Shown: in pieces, positions 35,525-45,491 of the stretch
How positions within the stretch are numbered: the stretch's first letter is position 1
Layout of the letters: the number at the start of each line of letters is the position of its first letter
Assembly: GCF_018374135.1 (NCBI RefSeq)
Contig: NZ_JAHAFS010000004.1
Span: forward strand, 62,001-126,000
Length of the DNA stretch: 64,000 nucleotides
Reading direction: 5' to 3'
Source of the DNA: Campylobacter gracilis
GTDB taxonomy: Bacteria; Campylobacterota; Campylobacteria; Campylobacterales; Campylobacteraceae
The notes under the pieces: model-generated
What the model saw: the letters and a program-made list of their open reading frames with translations, nothing else
What the model was told of the DNA's origin: nothing
Databases searched by the model: none
Translations under genes and position numbers: made by a program

Positions 35525-35985
35525 TACTTCCCTTTATTTGTGATATGGATGGTTTGCGTTAATGCACAGAGCGCGAAAATTTGCTCAAAAAGCAAAAGTT
35601 TAGCGATTTTGTGCGCTAACGTAAGCCTGCTAAGACTGATTATTTTATCGGCTTTTGCCTTAAAATTTTCACTAAGCCCATAAGCGCCGCCGATGAAAAA
35701 CGACACGGCGCTTTTATCCTTTAGCATACTCGCAAATTCCACGCTGTCTAGTGCCTGCCCGCGCTCATCCAGAGCTACGACGTATCCGCTAAGGCGCGGT
35801 AGATAAGCTTCATCGTATGCCCTAAGTGCGAGCTCGCGGGACGCTGCTTGGGCGCGAGCGATATTAGCGCTAAAAAAGGTCTGCTCTCGCACTTCGGCAA
35901 ATTTAGCCGCCATTTTTTTATAATCGCTTATTGCGCCTGCGAACTCGTCCGCGCCCTTTTGGATGGAATTTACCGTTATCTGCAC
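35524..35985 (-). CDS. rlmH: 23S rRNA pseudouridine-1915 N3-methyltransferase
   Basis: 153 aa, SPOUT fold. FFIGGAYGLSE (about 95-105) and LSRLTLAHKIAKLLLFEQIF form the trefoil-knot AdoMet site of RlmH. The C-terminus, usually HPYH(K), reads TIHITNKGK here, a mild oddity. It overlaps accD and dksA by 1 nt each. Confidence 0.92.
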   Translation of the reverse strand: MQITVNSIQKGADEFAGAISDYKKMAAKFAEVREQTFFSANIARAQAASRELALRAYDEAYLPRLSGYVVALDERGQALDSVEFASMLKDKSAVSFFIGGAYGLSENFKAKADKIISLSRLTLAHKIAKLLLFEQIFALCALTQTIHITNKGK

Positions 35986-36884
35986 TACTCTTCGCTTCCC
36001 TCTTCGTGCAACGACTTATCGCTAGTATCATCGATCTGCACAGCGTTTTTGCTAAGCACGTTGATTATATCGCTTAGATACTGCCTCATCTCAGCTCTAG
36101 GCACGATCGCATCAATTAATCCATGCTCGAGCAGAAATTCCGATCTCTGAAAGCCTTCCGGCAGATCCGCGCCTATGGTTTGCTTGATAACGCGCTGTCC
36201 GGCAAAGCCGATAAGAGCACCGGGCTCTGCGATGATAATGTCTCCCAGCCACGCAAAGGACGCGCTTACGCCGCCCATCGTAGGATCAGTAAGAACGGAG
36301 ATGAAAGGAATTTTATGCTCGGATAAAATTTTAAGCGCGGCGGAGGTTTTGCTCATCTGCATCAGCGAAAAGGTGCTTTCTTGCATCCTAGCACCGCCGC
36401 TTGCGCTTACGATGATTAGCGGCTCGTTTTTATCCAGACTGCGTTTTACGGCGCGCACGATCTTCTCGCCCTCCACGGAGCCCAGGCTTCCGCCCATGAA
36501 GTTAAAATCAAACACCACGAGCTGAATTTTTTGGCGACTTATAGCGCCCTCGCCCGCGATCACCGCGCTAAACCTGCCCGTTTTTTCCTTGCTCTCGGAG
36601 ATGCGCTTTTTGTAGGATTTTTTATCGACGAATTTTAGTGGATCGACGGGCTGCAAATTTTGATCGTACTCCACGAAAGAGCCTTCGTCGCAGATCAGAT
36701 CGATGCGAGCCTGCGCGTCAAAACGAAGGTGATAGTTACACTTGGGGCAAACGCTATGATTTTGCTCGACCTCTTTGCTATACATCAGCGCGCCGCATCC
36801 TGGGCACTTTATCCAGTGCGTAGGAGCTTCGCTCGGCGCAGGCTGCGTCCTACGTATTTTTGAAAATAGATCTCCAAAATTCAT
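35985..36884 (-). CDS. accD: Acetyl-CoA carboxylase carboxyltransferase subunit beta
   Basis: 299 aa. The N-terminal zinc ribbon has Cys27, Cys30, Cys46 and Cys49. The crotonase-like core has GGARMQES and PTMGGVSASFAWLGDIIIAEPGALIGFAG, the carboxybiotin/CoA site. With AccA it makes malonyl-CoA for fatty acids. First gene of the accD-rlmH-dksA group. Confidence 0.96.
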   Translation of the reverse strand: MNFGDLFSKIRRTQPAPSEAPTHWIKCPGCGALMYSKEVEQNHSVCPKCNYHLRFDAQARIDLICDEGSFVEYDQNLQPVDPLKFVDKKSYKKRISESKEKTGRFSAVIAGEGAISRQKIQLVVFDFNFMGGSLGSVEGEKIVRAVKRSLDKNEPLIIVSASGGARMQESTFSLMQMSKTSAALKILSEHKIPFISVLTDPTMGGVSASFAWLGDIIIAEPGALIGFAGQRVIKQTIGADLPEGFQRSEFLLEHGLIDAIVPRAEMRQYLSDIINVLSKNAVQIDDTSDKSLHEEGSEE

Positions 36885-36977
36885 ATGATTTCCTTTAAAT
36901 TCTATGAAATGAAACTTCTGATTATAACCTAAAATTCTTTATTTAAATTTATATGTGAATTTCGCTAAAATAGGAAA

Positions 36978-37592
36978 ATGCAAGGATTTATATTAAAAAC
37001 GACCAAGGTTAGGGATGAGGACTGCATCGTAGACGTGCTAAGCGAAAGTGCGCTCGTGCGTGCGTACCGCTTTTACGGCGCGCGCCACTCAAACATCATC
37101 CAGGGCTATAAAATCGACTTCGAACTCTCGCAAAATCAAAACTTCCTGCCGCGTCTTAGCGGAGTAATGCATCTAGGATACGCGTGGCTCGGAAACCGCG
37201 AGAAGCTCTTGTTTTGGCAGCAGTTCATGCGGCTTTTACACGCGCATCTAAAAGACGCCGAGCATCTGGATAAATTCTATTACGAGCTGCTAAGCCGGGC
37301 TTCTGTGCGCTTCGGCAAACAAAATCCGCGTCGCATAATCGTAGAAAGCTACGCCGAAATTTTAAAATTTGAGGGGCGATTGCACGACGAGCCATATTGT
37401 TTTTTATGCGACGAAGAAATTTCGGAAGATATCACGCTATGCCGCGGCTTTTTGCCCGCGCACGAGCATTGTGCGCAAAGAGCGGGCTTCGCGCAGGATG
37501 AAATTTTAGAATTTTTACGAAGTAAAAAGACGCTAAATTTAAACGACGAAACTGTCGAGAGGCTCTACGACATAACGCTTGAGGGGCTTTGA
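36978..37592 (+). CDS. recO: DNA repair protein RecO
   Basis: 204 aa. An OB-fold N-terminus (MQGFILKTTKVRDEDCIVDVLS), a helical body and a Cys-containing C-terminal part (CFLCDEEISEDITLC, then HEHC). RecO helps RecR load RecA on SSB-coated gaps. It is somewhat shorter than E. coli RecO, as usual in Campylobacter. Divergent from accD. Confidence 0.88.
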   Translation: MQGFILKTTKVRDEDCIVDVLSESALVRAYRFYGARHSNIIQGYKIDFELSQNQNFLPRLSGVMHLGYAWLGNREKLLFWQQFMRLLHAHLKDAEHLDKFYYELLSRASVRFGKQNPRRIIVESYAEILKFEGRLHDEPYCFLCDEEISEDITLCRGFLPAHEHCAQRAGFAQDEILEFLRSKKTLNLNDETVERLYDITLEGL

Positions 37593-37761
37593 TCTGCAAC
37601 GCACTTTATGAAGACGTGAAATTTCAAAACTCAAGCTAAATTTTAAAATTTCGTAGAATTTCAAAATTTTATGAAGGGATGGCTTTGCGCTTTATTTGCT
37701 TTGCTAACACAAAGCCGAATAATCCCGCATTGCGCGTAGTTTGCATTAAATTTTAACTAAA

Positions 37762-38328
37762 CTAGCTAAAAAGCTTTTTCATCGCCTTAAAAAACATTGC
37801 GGTGAGCGGATTTGATTTGCCTGAGACCTTTGCGATCCAGCTCTCGTAGGTCTCGCCTTTGCTTTTTAGAAAGTCCACGAGCGCCTTTTGGCTAGCCTGC
37901 ATACCGCCGTTTCTTTCAGCATCCAGTAGCGCCCTATAAATAGGCTCTATAGTTTCGATCGCAGATCTTGGCGGAGCCTTGCGAAATGCCGTGTATTCGG
38001 TGATCTGCCCTGTCACAGGATCTTTTTTAGAAGTAAATTCCGTAATGACCCAATAAAAGCGCCCATCTTTGGCTAAATTTTTTACCACGGCGGTAAAATC
38101 CTTGCCTTGTTGTATCGTATCCCACATAAGCTTAAACGCTATTCGCGGCATATCCGGATGTCGTATGATGTTATGCGGCTGCCCCAAAAGCTCAAGCTCG
38201 CTATAGCCGCAAATCATACAAAAATACGGATTTGCAAACGTGATAATGCCCTTCGGATCGGTTTTGGAAACGATATAGCGCTTCTCATCGAGTTTAATTT
38301 CCTGATTAATCGGAGTCGGTCTTTGCAT
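37762..38328 (-). CDS. PAS-domain sensor protein (CetB/Aer-like)
   Basis: 188 aa. One PAS domain (about residues 18-120) with NPYFCMICGYSELELLGQPHNIIRHPDMP, the pattern of FAD-binding aerotaxis PAS domains, and a short C-terminal helical part but no output domain. In C. jejuni CetB has this design and signals energy state through CetA. No CetA-like partner is adjacent. Confidence 0.85.
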   Translation of the reverse strand: MQRPTPINQEIKLDEKRYIVSKTDPKGIITFANPYFCMICGYSELELLGQPHNIIRHPDMPRIAFKLMWDTIQQGKDFTAVVKNLAKDGRFYWVITEFTSKKDPVTGQITEYTAFRKAPPRSAIETIEPIYRALLDAERNGGMQASQKALVDFLKSKGETYESWIAKVSGKSNPLTAMFFKAMKKLFS

Positions 38329-38449
38329 TTTTAATCCTTTGCTTAAAAATTTATTGCAGAGTATATAAAATTTTTCTTTTCAGAAATATTAAATTTTCGT
38401 TAAATTTTTATAAATGTTAAATCTTTAAGTGAATTTTTAAAATTTAATG

Positions 38450-38455
38450 TATAAT
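38450..38455 (+). promoter_or_regulatory. -10 box of the MFS gene
   Basis: TATAAT ~30 nt before the TTG start at 38485, in an AT-rich region. Confidence 0.45.
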
Positions 38456-38484
38456 CTCAAATCAAAATTTCAAAAGGCAGTGCG

Positions 38485-39717
38485 TTGAAAAATCCCTTCC
38501 TATCGCTTAAATACTCAAATTTTAGAATTTATTGGATCGGGATGAACCTCTCACTGATCGGTTCTTGGATGCAAAGCGTCGCGCTGCCGTGGCTAGTGCT
38601 AAGCATCACCGCAGACGCTTTTAAGGTCAGCCTCGTAGCTGCGGCGAGGTTCTTGCCCGCACTACTTTTCACGCCGTTTTCCGGTGTACTGCTCGATAAG
38701 TTTAATCGCAAAAAGATCCTTCTGCTTGCTCAAATAGGCATGGCGGTGACTGCCTCAATTTTCGCAATTATGAGCTTTTGCGAGCTATATTCTTTCGGCA
38801 AAATTTTATTTTGCGCTTTTGCAAGCGGCATCTTTACCAGCATGGATGCCCCGAGCCGTCAGTCGATGGTAAAAGACCTCATCGACTCGCCCCGCGATCT
38901 AGCCAACGCCATAGCATTAAATTCTATGTCCTTTAACGTCGCTCGTATCGCAGGACCCGCACTTGCGGGGATCGTGATGGCGCTGTGGGGCGTGGGCTTT
39001 TGCTTTTTATTCAATGCACTTAGCTTTTTAGGCATCATCGTTTCGCTGTTTTTCATAAAAATTCCGCCATCCGCTACTACACTATCTAGCAGAAGCGGAG
39101 GCGTTTTTGCCTCGATCGGTGCTGGAATTTCGTATGTCTTGCACAAAAAAATTCTAAGCGAGCTAATGATAATAGTACTTATCGTAGCGACGCTGGTGCC
39201 AAATTACAACGTAACAATCTCGGCACTTGTTAAGCTTAGCCTCGGCGCGGATGAGAGAAGCTTTGGATATTTGATGTCGGCTCTAGGCGTGGGGGCCTTT
39301 TGCGGCGCGCTTTTCGTAGCGGTTTTTGATAAACTTGGCATCCGCAAAATAAGATCGTGCGCGATCGCTATGGGGATGAGCTTAGCTCTTACTGGGGCTG
39401 CGAATTCCTTCGTATGGGCTGCGGTAGGGCTTGCCGTAACTGGATTTCTTTTCGTAATCACAAACTCCAGCATCAATTCCACCGTGCAGATGCACGTAAG
39501 CAACGAATTCCGCGGACGCGTGCTTAGCTTATACGCGCTCTTTTTAATAGGTAGTACGCCATTTGGAGCGCTCATATCAGGCTTTTTTACCGAGTTATTA
39601 GGCGCTCGCGTAGCCCTTGCAATCTGCGGCGCAATTAGCATTTTGCTACTGCTGGCGCTATTTTACGGCTTTAAAATACGGTGCAGGATGCATTTTATCT
39701 TTCGAGATGAAGTCTAA
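38485..39717 (+). CDS. Major facilitator superfamily transporter
   Basis: 410 aa, ~11-12 transmembrane helices. The N-terminal FLSLKYSNFRIYWIG and the loop after helix 2 (GVLLDKFNRKKIL) resemble the enterobactin-exporter/EntS (MFS_3) group. The start is TTG, with AAAAGG at a fair distance and no better ATG. The substrate is unknown; drug or siderophore export are options. Confidence 0.88.
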   Translation: MKNPFLSLKYSNFRIYWIGMNLSLIGSWMQSVALPWLVLSITADAFKVSLVAAARFLPALLFTPFSGVLLDKFNRKKILLLAQIGMAVTASIFAIMSFCELYSFGKILFCAFASGIFTSMDAPSRQSMVKDLIDSPRDLANAIALNSMSFNVARIAGPALAGIVMALWGVGFCFLFNALSFLGIIVSLFFIKIPPSATTLSSRSGGVFASIGAGISYVLHKKILSELMIIVLIVATLVPNYNVTISALVKLSLGADERSFGYLMSALGVGAFCGALFVAVFDKLGIRKIRSCAIAMGMSLALTGAANSFVWAAVGLAVTGFLFVITNSSINSTVQMHVSNEFRGRVLSLYALFLIGSTPFGALISGFFTELLGARVALAICGAISILLLLALFYGFKIRCRMHFIFRDEV

Positions 39718-39802
39718 GCCAAAAGCTGCATTATCAAAATTAACCTTATTTTTACGATGAAGCCTTAGAATTCCTACCGAAATTTAAAGGTAAGGAGTTT
39801 TT

Positions 39803-42067
39803 ATGAATAGACGAAATTTCTTAAAAAGCACCGCCGCAATCGGCACGTTAGCGACATTGAATCTAAATTTAAACGCTAGCGCGGTCACCGGCGGGACGGA
39901 AAAGAAAGTCGCCAGCGTCTGCGAGATGTGCTCCTCGCGCTGTCCTATCGAGGTAACCGTCAAAAACGGTCGCGGCGCTCTCATCGAGGGCAACCATCGC
40001 TTTTCAAACAAAACCTCGGTCTGCGCTCGCGGAGGCGCGGGCATCAATCAGCTCTACGACGATCAAAGGCTCATTAAGCCGCTCATTCGCGTGGGCGAGC
40101 GCGGCGAAGGCAAATTTAGGGAGGCGAGCTGGGATGAGGCGCTTAAAATTTGCGCGCAGAAGCTCGGTGAGATTTCGCAAAAATACGGCCCGCAGAGCGT
40201 AGTTTTTACCTCTAAAACGGGCGAGCACCACACTCAGATGATGAATTTCGCCTGTGCCTACGGCAGCCCAAACATCTACTCGCACTGGTCCTGTTGCCCG
40301 ATCACTTATAATATCGCCGTGCCGCACACTTTCGGCGCCAATATGCAAAGAGACTACGGCGACGCAAAATATATCGTAAATTTCGGCCACAATCTCTTTG
40401 AGGGCATCGACATCTCAAAAACAAAAAAGCTCGCAAAAGCCGCGAGCAGAGAGGATGTAAAGCTTTTGGTCCTCGATCCGCGCTTTAGCGTCGTAGCTTC
40501 CAAAGCCGACGAGTGGCTACCGATAAAGCCGGGAACCGACGCGGCGTTTTTGATGGCGCTGATTCATGTCTGGCTGCGCGATAACAAATACGACAAAAAA
40601 TTTATCGAACAATACGCCGTAGGGCTAGAGGAGCTAAAGCAGTCCGTGAAGGATACGACGCCGCTTTGGCAAGAGGGCATCACGGGCATCAAGGCAGACA
40701 AGATCGAGCGCATCGCAAATGAAATTTACGCCGTGGCTCCCGCAGTCATAATCGATTGGGGTCATAAAACCACGACCGCCAAGGCCGAATATATCCGCAC
40801 GCGCGCCATCGCGATCGCAAACGCGCTGATGGGAAACGTCGAGAAAAAAGGCGGAATTTACTTCTCTAAAGATTCCAAAACCTTCAACGCGCTTTGCAAA
40901 GAGGATCTATTCCCTACCATCTCAAACCCGGATAAGGAGTTTAAAATTCCAAAGACCGCTCGCATCGACGGCTGCGGCGAGGAAGGTAGCGAAAATTTCT
41001 TCGTGCCGCGCAAACACGGCGTTTTGATGCAGATCGCGCCTACGATTTTAAGCGAAAAACCTTACCCTGTAAAAGGCTGGGTCAGCACGCGCTTTAACCA
41101 CCTCATCAACGTTGCGGGCGTGGATAAGAGCGTAGAAGCGATCAAAAAGCTGGACTTCGTACTCGCAATCGACGTGTATATGAGCGACTTCGCGTGCTTA
41201 GCCGACGTGATCTTGCCCGAATCCACGTATTTGGAGCGCGACGAGTCGATTCAAAACAAAGGCGGCACCGCGCCGGGATTTGTGATGCGAAATAAAGCCG
41301 TCGAGCCGGTGGGCGATACGAAGTGCGGCTATGAAATTTTTAGAGAGCTTGCAAGGGTGATGAAGATCGATAAGGACTACACTTGGAACAATATCGACGA
41401 ATACCGTATGCAGCAAGCCAAAGGCAACGCCGAGCTAATCGCAAATTTAATCAAAAACGGCTACGTAAGCTACAAGGTGCCGAAGCTGTATTACCGAGAG
41501 CCGAAGCTCGTGGCTAAATTTATCGATAAATATCCTGCCGCGGCGGAGTTCGTGGACGAAAACGGCGAAATGAGCTCGCAGATGAAATTTAAAACCCCGA
41601 GCGGCAAGATCGAGCTTTTCGCGCCGAAGGTGGAGGAGCTTTTCGCAGGATACGGCTGCTTAAATACCGAGGGTATGGACGTATTCGGCGGGCACAAATA
41701 CTGCCTGATGAGCGGCAAGACCGCGCTTCACACCAACGGCCATACGCAAAATGTCAAAATTTTAAACGATATGATGAGCGAATCGCCGGTTTGGATCAGC
41801 CCTGCTTCTGCAAAGGCGGAGGGGCTAAAGACGGGCGATATCGTGAAGCTCAAAAATAAATTCGGCGAGCAAAAAGCTAAAATTTTCGTCACGCAAGGCA
41901 TCAGAGACGACTGCCTATTTTTATACCACGGCTTTGGGCACGTAAGCCCGGGGCTAAAGCGCACGAACGGCATAGGCACGAACCAAAGCGTCCTTCTCGA
42001 TCCGGCTGCGGGTCCTGTGGTAAGCACGATGGTAACCAACGTCGGCGTCGATATAGTTAAAATTTGA
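39803..42067 (+). CDS. Thiosulfate/polysulfide-reductase-like molybdoenzyme subunit A
   Basis: 754 aa. A Tat signal (MNRRNFLKSTA) sends it folded to the periplasm. The [4Fe-4S] ligands Cys40, Cys43, Cys47 and Cys74 are followed by the bis-MGD fold; Cys164 or Cys165 (HWSCCPIT) probably binds molybdenum, as in PsrA/PhsA. The C-terminal dinucleotide-binding domain is complete. With the next two genes it forms a quinone-linked reductase for polysulfide, thiosulfate or a related acceptor; sequence alone does not choose. Confidence 0.9.
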   Translation: MNRRNFLKSTAAIGTLATLNLNLNASAVTGGTEKKVASVCEMCSSRCPIEVTVKNGRGALIEGNHRFSNKTSVCARGGAGINQLYDDQRLIKPLIRVGERGEGKFREASWDEALKICAQKLGEISQKYGPQSVVFTSKTGEHHTQMMNFACAYGSPNIYSHWSCCPITYNIAVPHTFGANMQRDYGDAKYIVNFGHNLFEGIDISKTKKLAKAASREDVKLLVLDPRFSVVASKADEWLPIKPGTDAAFLMALIHVWLRDNKYDKKFIEQYAVGLEELKQSVKDTTPLWQEGITGIKADKIERIANEIYAVAPAVIIDWGHKTTTAKAEYIRTRAIAIANALMGNVEKKGGIYFSKDSKTFNALCKEDLFPTISNPDKEFKIPKTARIDGCGEEGSENFFVPRKHGVLMQIAPTILSEKPYPVKGWVSTRFNHLINVAGVDKSVEAIKKLDFVLAIDVYMSDFACLADVILPESTYLERDESIQNKGGTAPGFVMRNKAVEPVGDTKCGYEIFRELARVMKIDKDYTWNNIDEYRMQQAKGNAELIANLIKNGYVSYKVPKLYYREPKLVAKFIDKYPAAAEFVDENGEMSSQMKFKTPSGKIELFAPKVEELFAGYGCLNTEGMDVFGGHKYCLMSGKTALHTNGHTQNVKILNDMMSESPVWISPASAKAEGLKTGDIVKLKNKFGEQKAKIFVTQGIRDDCLFLYHGFGHVSPGLKRTNGIGTNQSVLLDPAAGPVVSTMVTNVGVDIVKI

Positions 42068-42078
42068 AAGGGGCGGTT

Positions 42079-42645
42079 ATGAAAAAACTCATAATGATTC
42101 ACGACGAAAATTTATGTATAGGTTGCCAAGCCTGTTCGGTTGCGTGCAGGAACGAAAACGGCGTACCTGGCGGCGTTTATAGGCTGCAGGTGCACGGCAA
42201 AACAAGCGGCGTTTTTCCAAATTTGAAGCTAGATTATTCGCGCGCCAGCTGCGTTATGTGCGAGAATAGCCCTTGCGTGGACGTCTGCCCTACGGGAGCG
42301 AGCTTTAAAACCAAAGACGGCGTAACGCTCATAGACGAGAGGCTTTGCGTCAGCTGCAAATACTGCATCCTGGCCTGTCCTTACGACGCGAGGTTTGTAG
42401 ATCCCGTCACGCACGCTATCGGCAAATGCACCTTTTGCTACACGAACCGCACTAGCAAAGGTTTGCAGCCTGCCTGCGTAAGCGTGTGCCCAACGGATGC
42501 TTTAACTTTCGGCGACGTAAATGACGTAAATTCCGAGGTAAACAAACTGTTAGCCAAAACAAGCGTAGAATATCCAAAAGCGTATCTAAACACCAAACCG
42601 CGTCTAGCAAATATCAAAAACAAAAAAGGAGGACGCTATGAATAA
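42079..42645 (+). CDS. Four-cluster ferredoxin subunit B of the molybdoenzyme
   Basis: 188 aa from the ATG at 42079, with AAGGGG upstream; an in-frame TTG at 42064 is less likely. Four cysteine groups (CIGCQACSVAC, CVMCENSPCVDVC, CVSCKYCILAC, CTFCY...CVSVC) hold four [4Fe-4S] clusters that carry electrons between the membrane subunit and the catalytic subunit. PsrB/PhsB family. Overlaps the next gene by 8 nt. Confidence 0.92.
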   Translation: MKKLIMIHDENLCIGCQACSVACRNENGVPGGVYRLQVHGKTSGVFPNLKLDYSRASCVMCENSPCVDVCPTGASFKTKDGVTLIDERLCVSCKYCILACPYDARFVDPVTHAIGKCTFCYTNRTSKGLQPACVSVCPTDALTFGDVNDVNSEVNKLLAKTSVEYPKAYLNTKPRLANIKNKKGGRYE

Positions 42646-43609
42646 TATGTGGGGCGATATGAGCCAATACTCTGAAATTTACTGGCCTTGGCCGATTGCA
42701 ATTTATCTATTTTTGGCGGGTCTTAGCGCGGGAGCGACGATGGTGGCGCTTTTAGTTAAATGGAATCGCCACGAAAGCGAGCAAAATTCCATCTGGGACG
42801 CGATGATTAGAGCGGGTGCGATCACGGCGCCACTTGCGATCTGCGCGGGGCTTTTGCTTTTGATCTTTGATCTGGGCAAGCCATTTAGCTTTTATCTTTT
42901 GCTGATCAAATTTAACTTCGGCTCGGTGATGAGCCTCGGCGTTTTGGCGCTTTTGATCTACGTGCCGTTTAGCTTTGTATTTGCGCTATGCGTATTCGGC
43001 GAGGAAATTTGCAAATTTAAACTGCTCGCTTTTCTGCGCCCTATCGTAAATTTACTAAGCTCATTCGCCAAGGCTTCTAAACTATTCGAGCGAGTTTTGT
43101 TTATCCTTGCTCTTTGCGTGGGCGCATATACGGGCTTTTTGCTAAGCGCGGTGATGAAAATTCCGCTTTGGAATACTCCGGTGCTACCGATTTTATTTCT
43201 GCTATCCGGCTTTTCCAGCGGCATCGCGGCGAGCATTTTAGTGGGACTTTTGTTTTTTAAAGGCTCGTTAAACAAAGATAGCATAAAATACCTTTTGATG
43301 CTTGATCTGCGCGCGATACTCTTTGAAATTCCGCTTTTATTCATTCTGTTTGTCGGGATGTATTTTGAGGGCGGCACTAGCGCGCTTGCGGCACAGCAGG
43401 CTTTGACGCACGAAATTTACGGTAAAATTTTCTGGATCGGCGTTTTAGGCATGGGGCTCATCGCTCCGATCATCATCGCCTTTACGGCGCTGAAAAACCA
43501 CGCCTACAAGCCTGCGTTTATAGTTTTAAATTCTTTCGTCGTGCTTTGCGGCGTCATTCTGCTTCGCTACTTCGTTGTATATGCGGGGCAAATTTGCACG
43601 GGAGCGTAG
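42638..43609 (+). CDS. NrfD/PsrC-family membrane subunit
   Basis: 323 aa, eight or more transmembrane helices. It starts inside the end of subunit B with GGAGGA at good distance. The opening WPWPIAIYLFLAGLSAGA is typical of NrfD/PsrC quinol-binding subunits. It anchors the complex and exchanges electrons and protons with menaquinone. Confidence 0.9.
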   Translation: MNNMWGDMSQYSEIYWPWPIAIYLFLAGLSAGATMVALLVKWNRHESEQNSIWDAMIRAGAITAPLAICAGLLLLIFDLGKPFSFYLLLIKFNFGSVMSLGVLALLIYVPFSFVFALCVFGEEICKFKLLAFLRPIVNLLSSFAKASKLFERVLFILALCVGAYTGFLLSAVMKIPLWNTPVLPILFLLSGFSSGIAASILVGLLFFKGSLNKDSIKYLLMLDLRAILFEIPLLFILFVGMYFEGGTSALAAQQALTHEIYGKIFWIGVLGMGLIAPIIIAFTALKNHAYKPAFIVLNSFVVLCGVILLRYFVVYAGQICTGA

Positions 43610-43619
43610 TCTCGCTCCC
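43600..43619 (+). terminator. Hairpin at the end of the reductase operon
   Basis: GGGAGCG / CGCTCCC with a 6-nt loop that contains the stop codon of subunit C, followed by AATTTAG. There is no U-run, so it may attenuate or stabilise rather than end transcription before the two-component genes 17 nt later. Confidence 0.4.
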
Positions 43620-43635
43620 AATTTAGGGAACGGGT

Positions 43636-44289
43636 TTGAAAATTTTACTTTTAGAAGACGATTTTGAATATAGAAGCAGCGTAAGCGAGTATCTACAGGA
43701 GCTTGGCTACGAGGTGGACGAATGCGCCAGCGGCGACGCAGCCTGCGATAAGATCGCCGCGAATGCCTACCATCTGCTGATTTTAGACATCAAAGTGCCG
43801 GAGGTTTCGGGCGAAGAGGTGTTGAGATACGCGCGAAGCCTCGGACTCAACACTCCCGTGATGATGATGACCTCGCTCGGCGACATCGACGATTTGAGCC
43901 AGTGCTACGAGCTAGGCTGCAACGAATATCTAAAAAAACCCTTCCACCTAGCCGAGCTTAAATTTAGAGTAAGCGAGCTGATGCGAAAGTATTTCGGCGA
44001 CGAAAAGGGCGCCGTCAAGATCGCGGATAAATTTCACTACTTCGCAAATTTAAAAATTTTAAAACGCGCGGACGAAGAGATATCGCTAAGCGCCAAAGAG
44101 ATCAAAATCATAGAATTTCTGCTCGCCAATATCAAAAGATTCGTAAGCGTCGATGAGCTCATCGCTGACGTGTGGGACGGCGATGCGGGCAGCGTCGATG
44201 TGCGCGTGCATATCAGTAACCTCCGCTCCAAAACGAGTAACGACTTCATCCTCTCCAGCCGCGGACTCGGATATAAGATCAATGCTTAA
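43636..44289 (+). CDS. OmpR-family response regulator
   Basis: 217 aa from a TTG with AGGGA upstream. Receiver domain: acidic pair EDD (7-9), phosphorylated Asp in LLILDIKVPE (Asp52), Thr in MMMTSLG and Lys in YLKKPF. A winged-helix output domain follows (about 125-217, ending SSRGLGYKI). It lies directly downstream of the reductase operon and overlaps the kinase gene by 8 nt, so it may control the reductase. Confidence 0.93.
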   Translation: MKILLLEDDFEYRSSVSEYLQELGYEVDECASGDAACDKIAANAYHLLILDIKVPEVSGEEVLRYARSLGLNTPVMMMTSLGDIDDLSQCYELGCNEYLKKPFHLAELKFRVSELMRKYFGDEKGAVKIADKFHYFANLKILKRADEEISLSAKEIKIIEFLLANIKRFVSVDELIADVWDGDAGSVDVRVHISNLRSKTSNDFILSSRGLGYKINA

Positions 44290-45400
44290 AGGGTTTAAAT
44301 TTACGCTTTTTAGCGCGATCTTCATCATCGGCGCTTTTATAAGCGAGAGTCTTTATATCATCTATTTAAACTCCAAAATCGAGGAGAGCGCCGACGTCGC
44401 CGAGCTGATACAAAAAAGTGGCGAAGCTCTAGCCGGCGCATATCCCGATCTAAAAGACGAGCTCATCTACGACTACGCGATCCTAAACGCAAACGGCGAA
44501 ATTTTAAGATCAAACCTAAGTGTGCAGCCGCCCGATTTTGCGTTTATCACGCTGAAATTCGGCGGACGGGTATTTTTTAAGCGCCACTTTCTGCATGAGG
44601 GCAAGCTGCATTTTTTCGTCATCTCAAAAAAGATAAGCTACGCAAAGATAGAATTTATCGCGATCTCTACGATCTTTATCACGATTTTTGTAGCGCTCAT
44701 CATCGCGCTGTTTAACTACAAAATCATAAAAAATTTCTACGCGCAGCAAAGCAACCTCATCAAGGCGTTTTTCAACGACGCGATGCACGAGCTAAAGACC
44801 CCTCTGGGCGTCGCGCTCATCAATACCGAGATGCTTGGGCTGCGCGACAAACACACTGCGCGTATCAAATCCGCGCTTAAGCAGATGGTAATTACTTACG
44901 AGGACGTGGAGTACTTCATCAAAAGCGGCAAAATGAGCCTAAAAAGCCGGCGCATCGATATGAGCGAGTTTTTGAGCGCTAGGATAAATTTCATCTATCT
45001 GGTCGCAAAAAGCAAAAATATAAGCCTGCAGCCCCGCATTGCGCCGGACGTGAGCGTTTTTATGGACGAGACTTCGCTAATGCGCCTCATCGACAACACG
45101 CTAAGCAACGCCGTAAAATATTCGCGCCCCGGCGGTCGCGTCATCATTCGTTTAGAAAAAGGCATAAGCATAGCGGCCTTTAGCGTGCAGGACTTCGGCA
45201 TCGGCATAAAGGATACGAGCGCCATCTGGGCGAGATATGCGCGCGAAAACGCGGCTCTTGGCGGCTTTGGCCTTGGGCTAAACATAATCGATAAAATTTG
45301 CAAGCGCTACGGAATCGCAAAAAGCGTCAGCTCAAAACCGAACGAAGGCAGCACCTTTTGCTACAAAATCCCGCTGTTTAAGCAGAAGCTCTTAGACTAA
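44282..45400 (+). CDS. Sensor histidine kinase
   Basis: 372 aa from ATG 44282; the open frame extends upstream only inside the regulator gene. Two transmembrane helices (about 7-27 and 127-147) flank a ~100-aa periplasmic sensor. The H box is DAMHELKTPLG, then an N box (DNTLSNAVKYS), DFGIGIK and GGFGLGLNI. It should phosphorylate the preceding regulator. The periplasmic location suits sensing of the reductase's substrate. Confidence 0.93.
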   Translation: MLKGFKFTLFSAIFIIGAFISESLYIIYLNSKIEESADVAELIQKSGEALAGAYPDLKDELIYDYAILNANGEILRSNLSVQPPDFAFITLKFGGRVFFKRHFLHEGKLHFFVISKKISYAKIEFIAISTIFITIFVALIIALFNYKIIKNFYAQQSNLIKAFFNDAMHELKTPLGVALINTEMLGLRDKHTARIKSALKQMVITYEDVEYFIKSGKMSLKSRRIDMSEFLSARINFIYLVAKSKNISLQPRIAPDVSVFMDETSLMRLIDNTLSNAVKYSRPGGRVIIRLEKGISIAAFSVQDFGIGIKDTSAIWARYARENAALGGFGLGLNIIDKICKRYGIAKSVSSKPNEGSTFCYKIPLFKQKLLD

Positions 45401-45491
45401 GAAGGCGCGTTAAATTTAGGCGTAAATTTTAAAATTTAGAAGTAGAATTCGCGCGGCTAAGGCTTTTTGAATTTTATTTTAACGCGACTTT

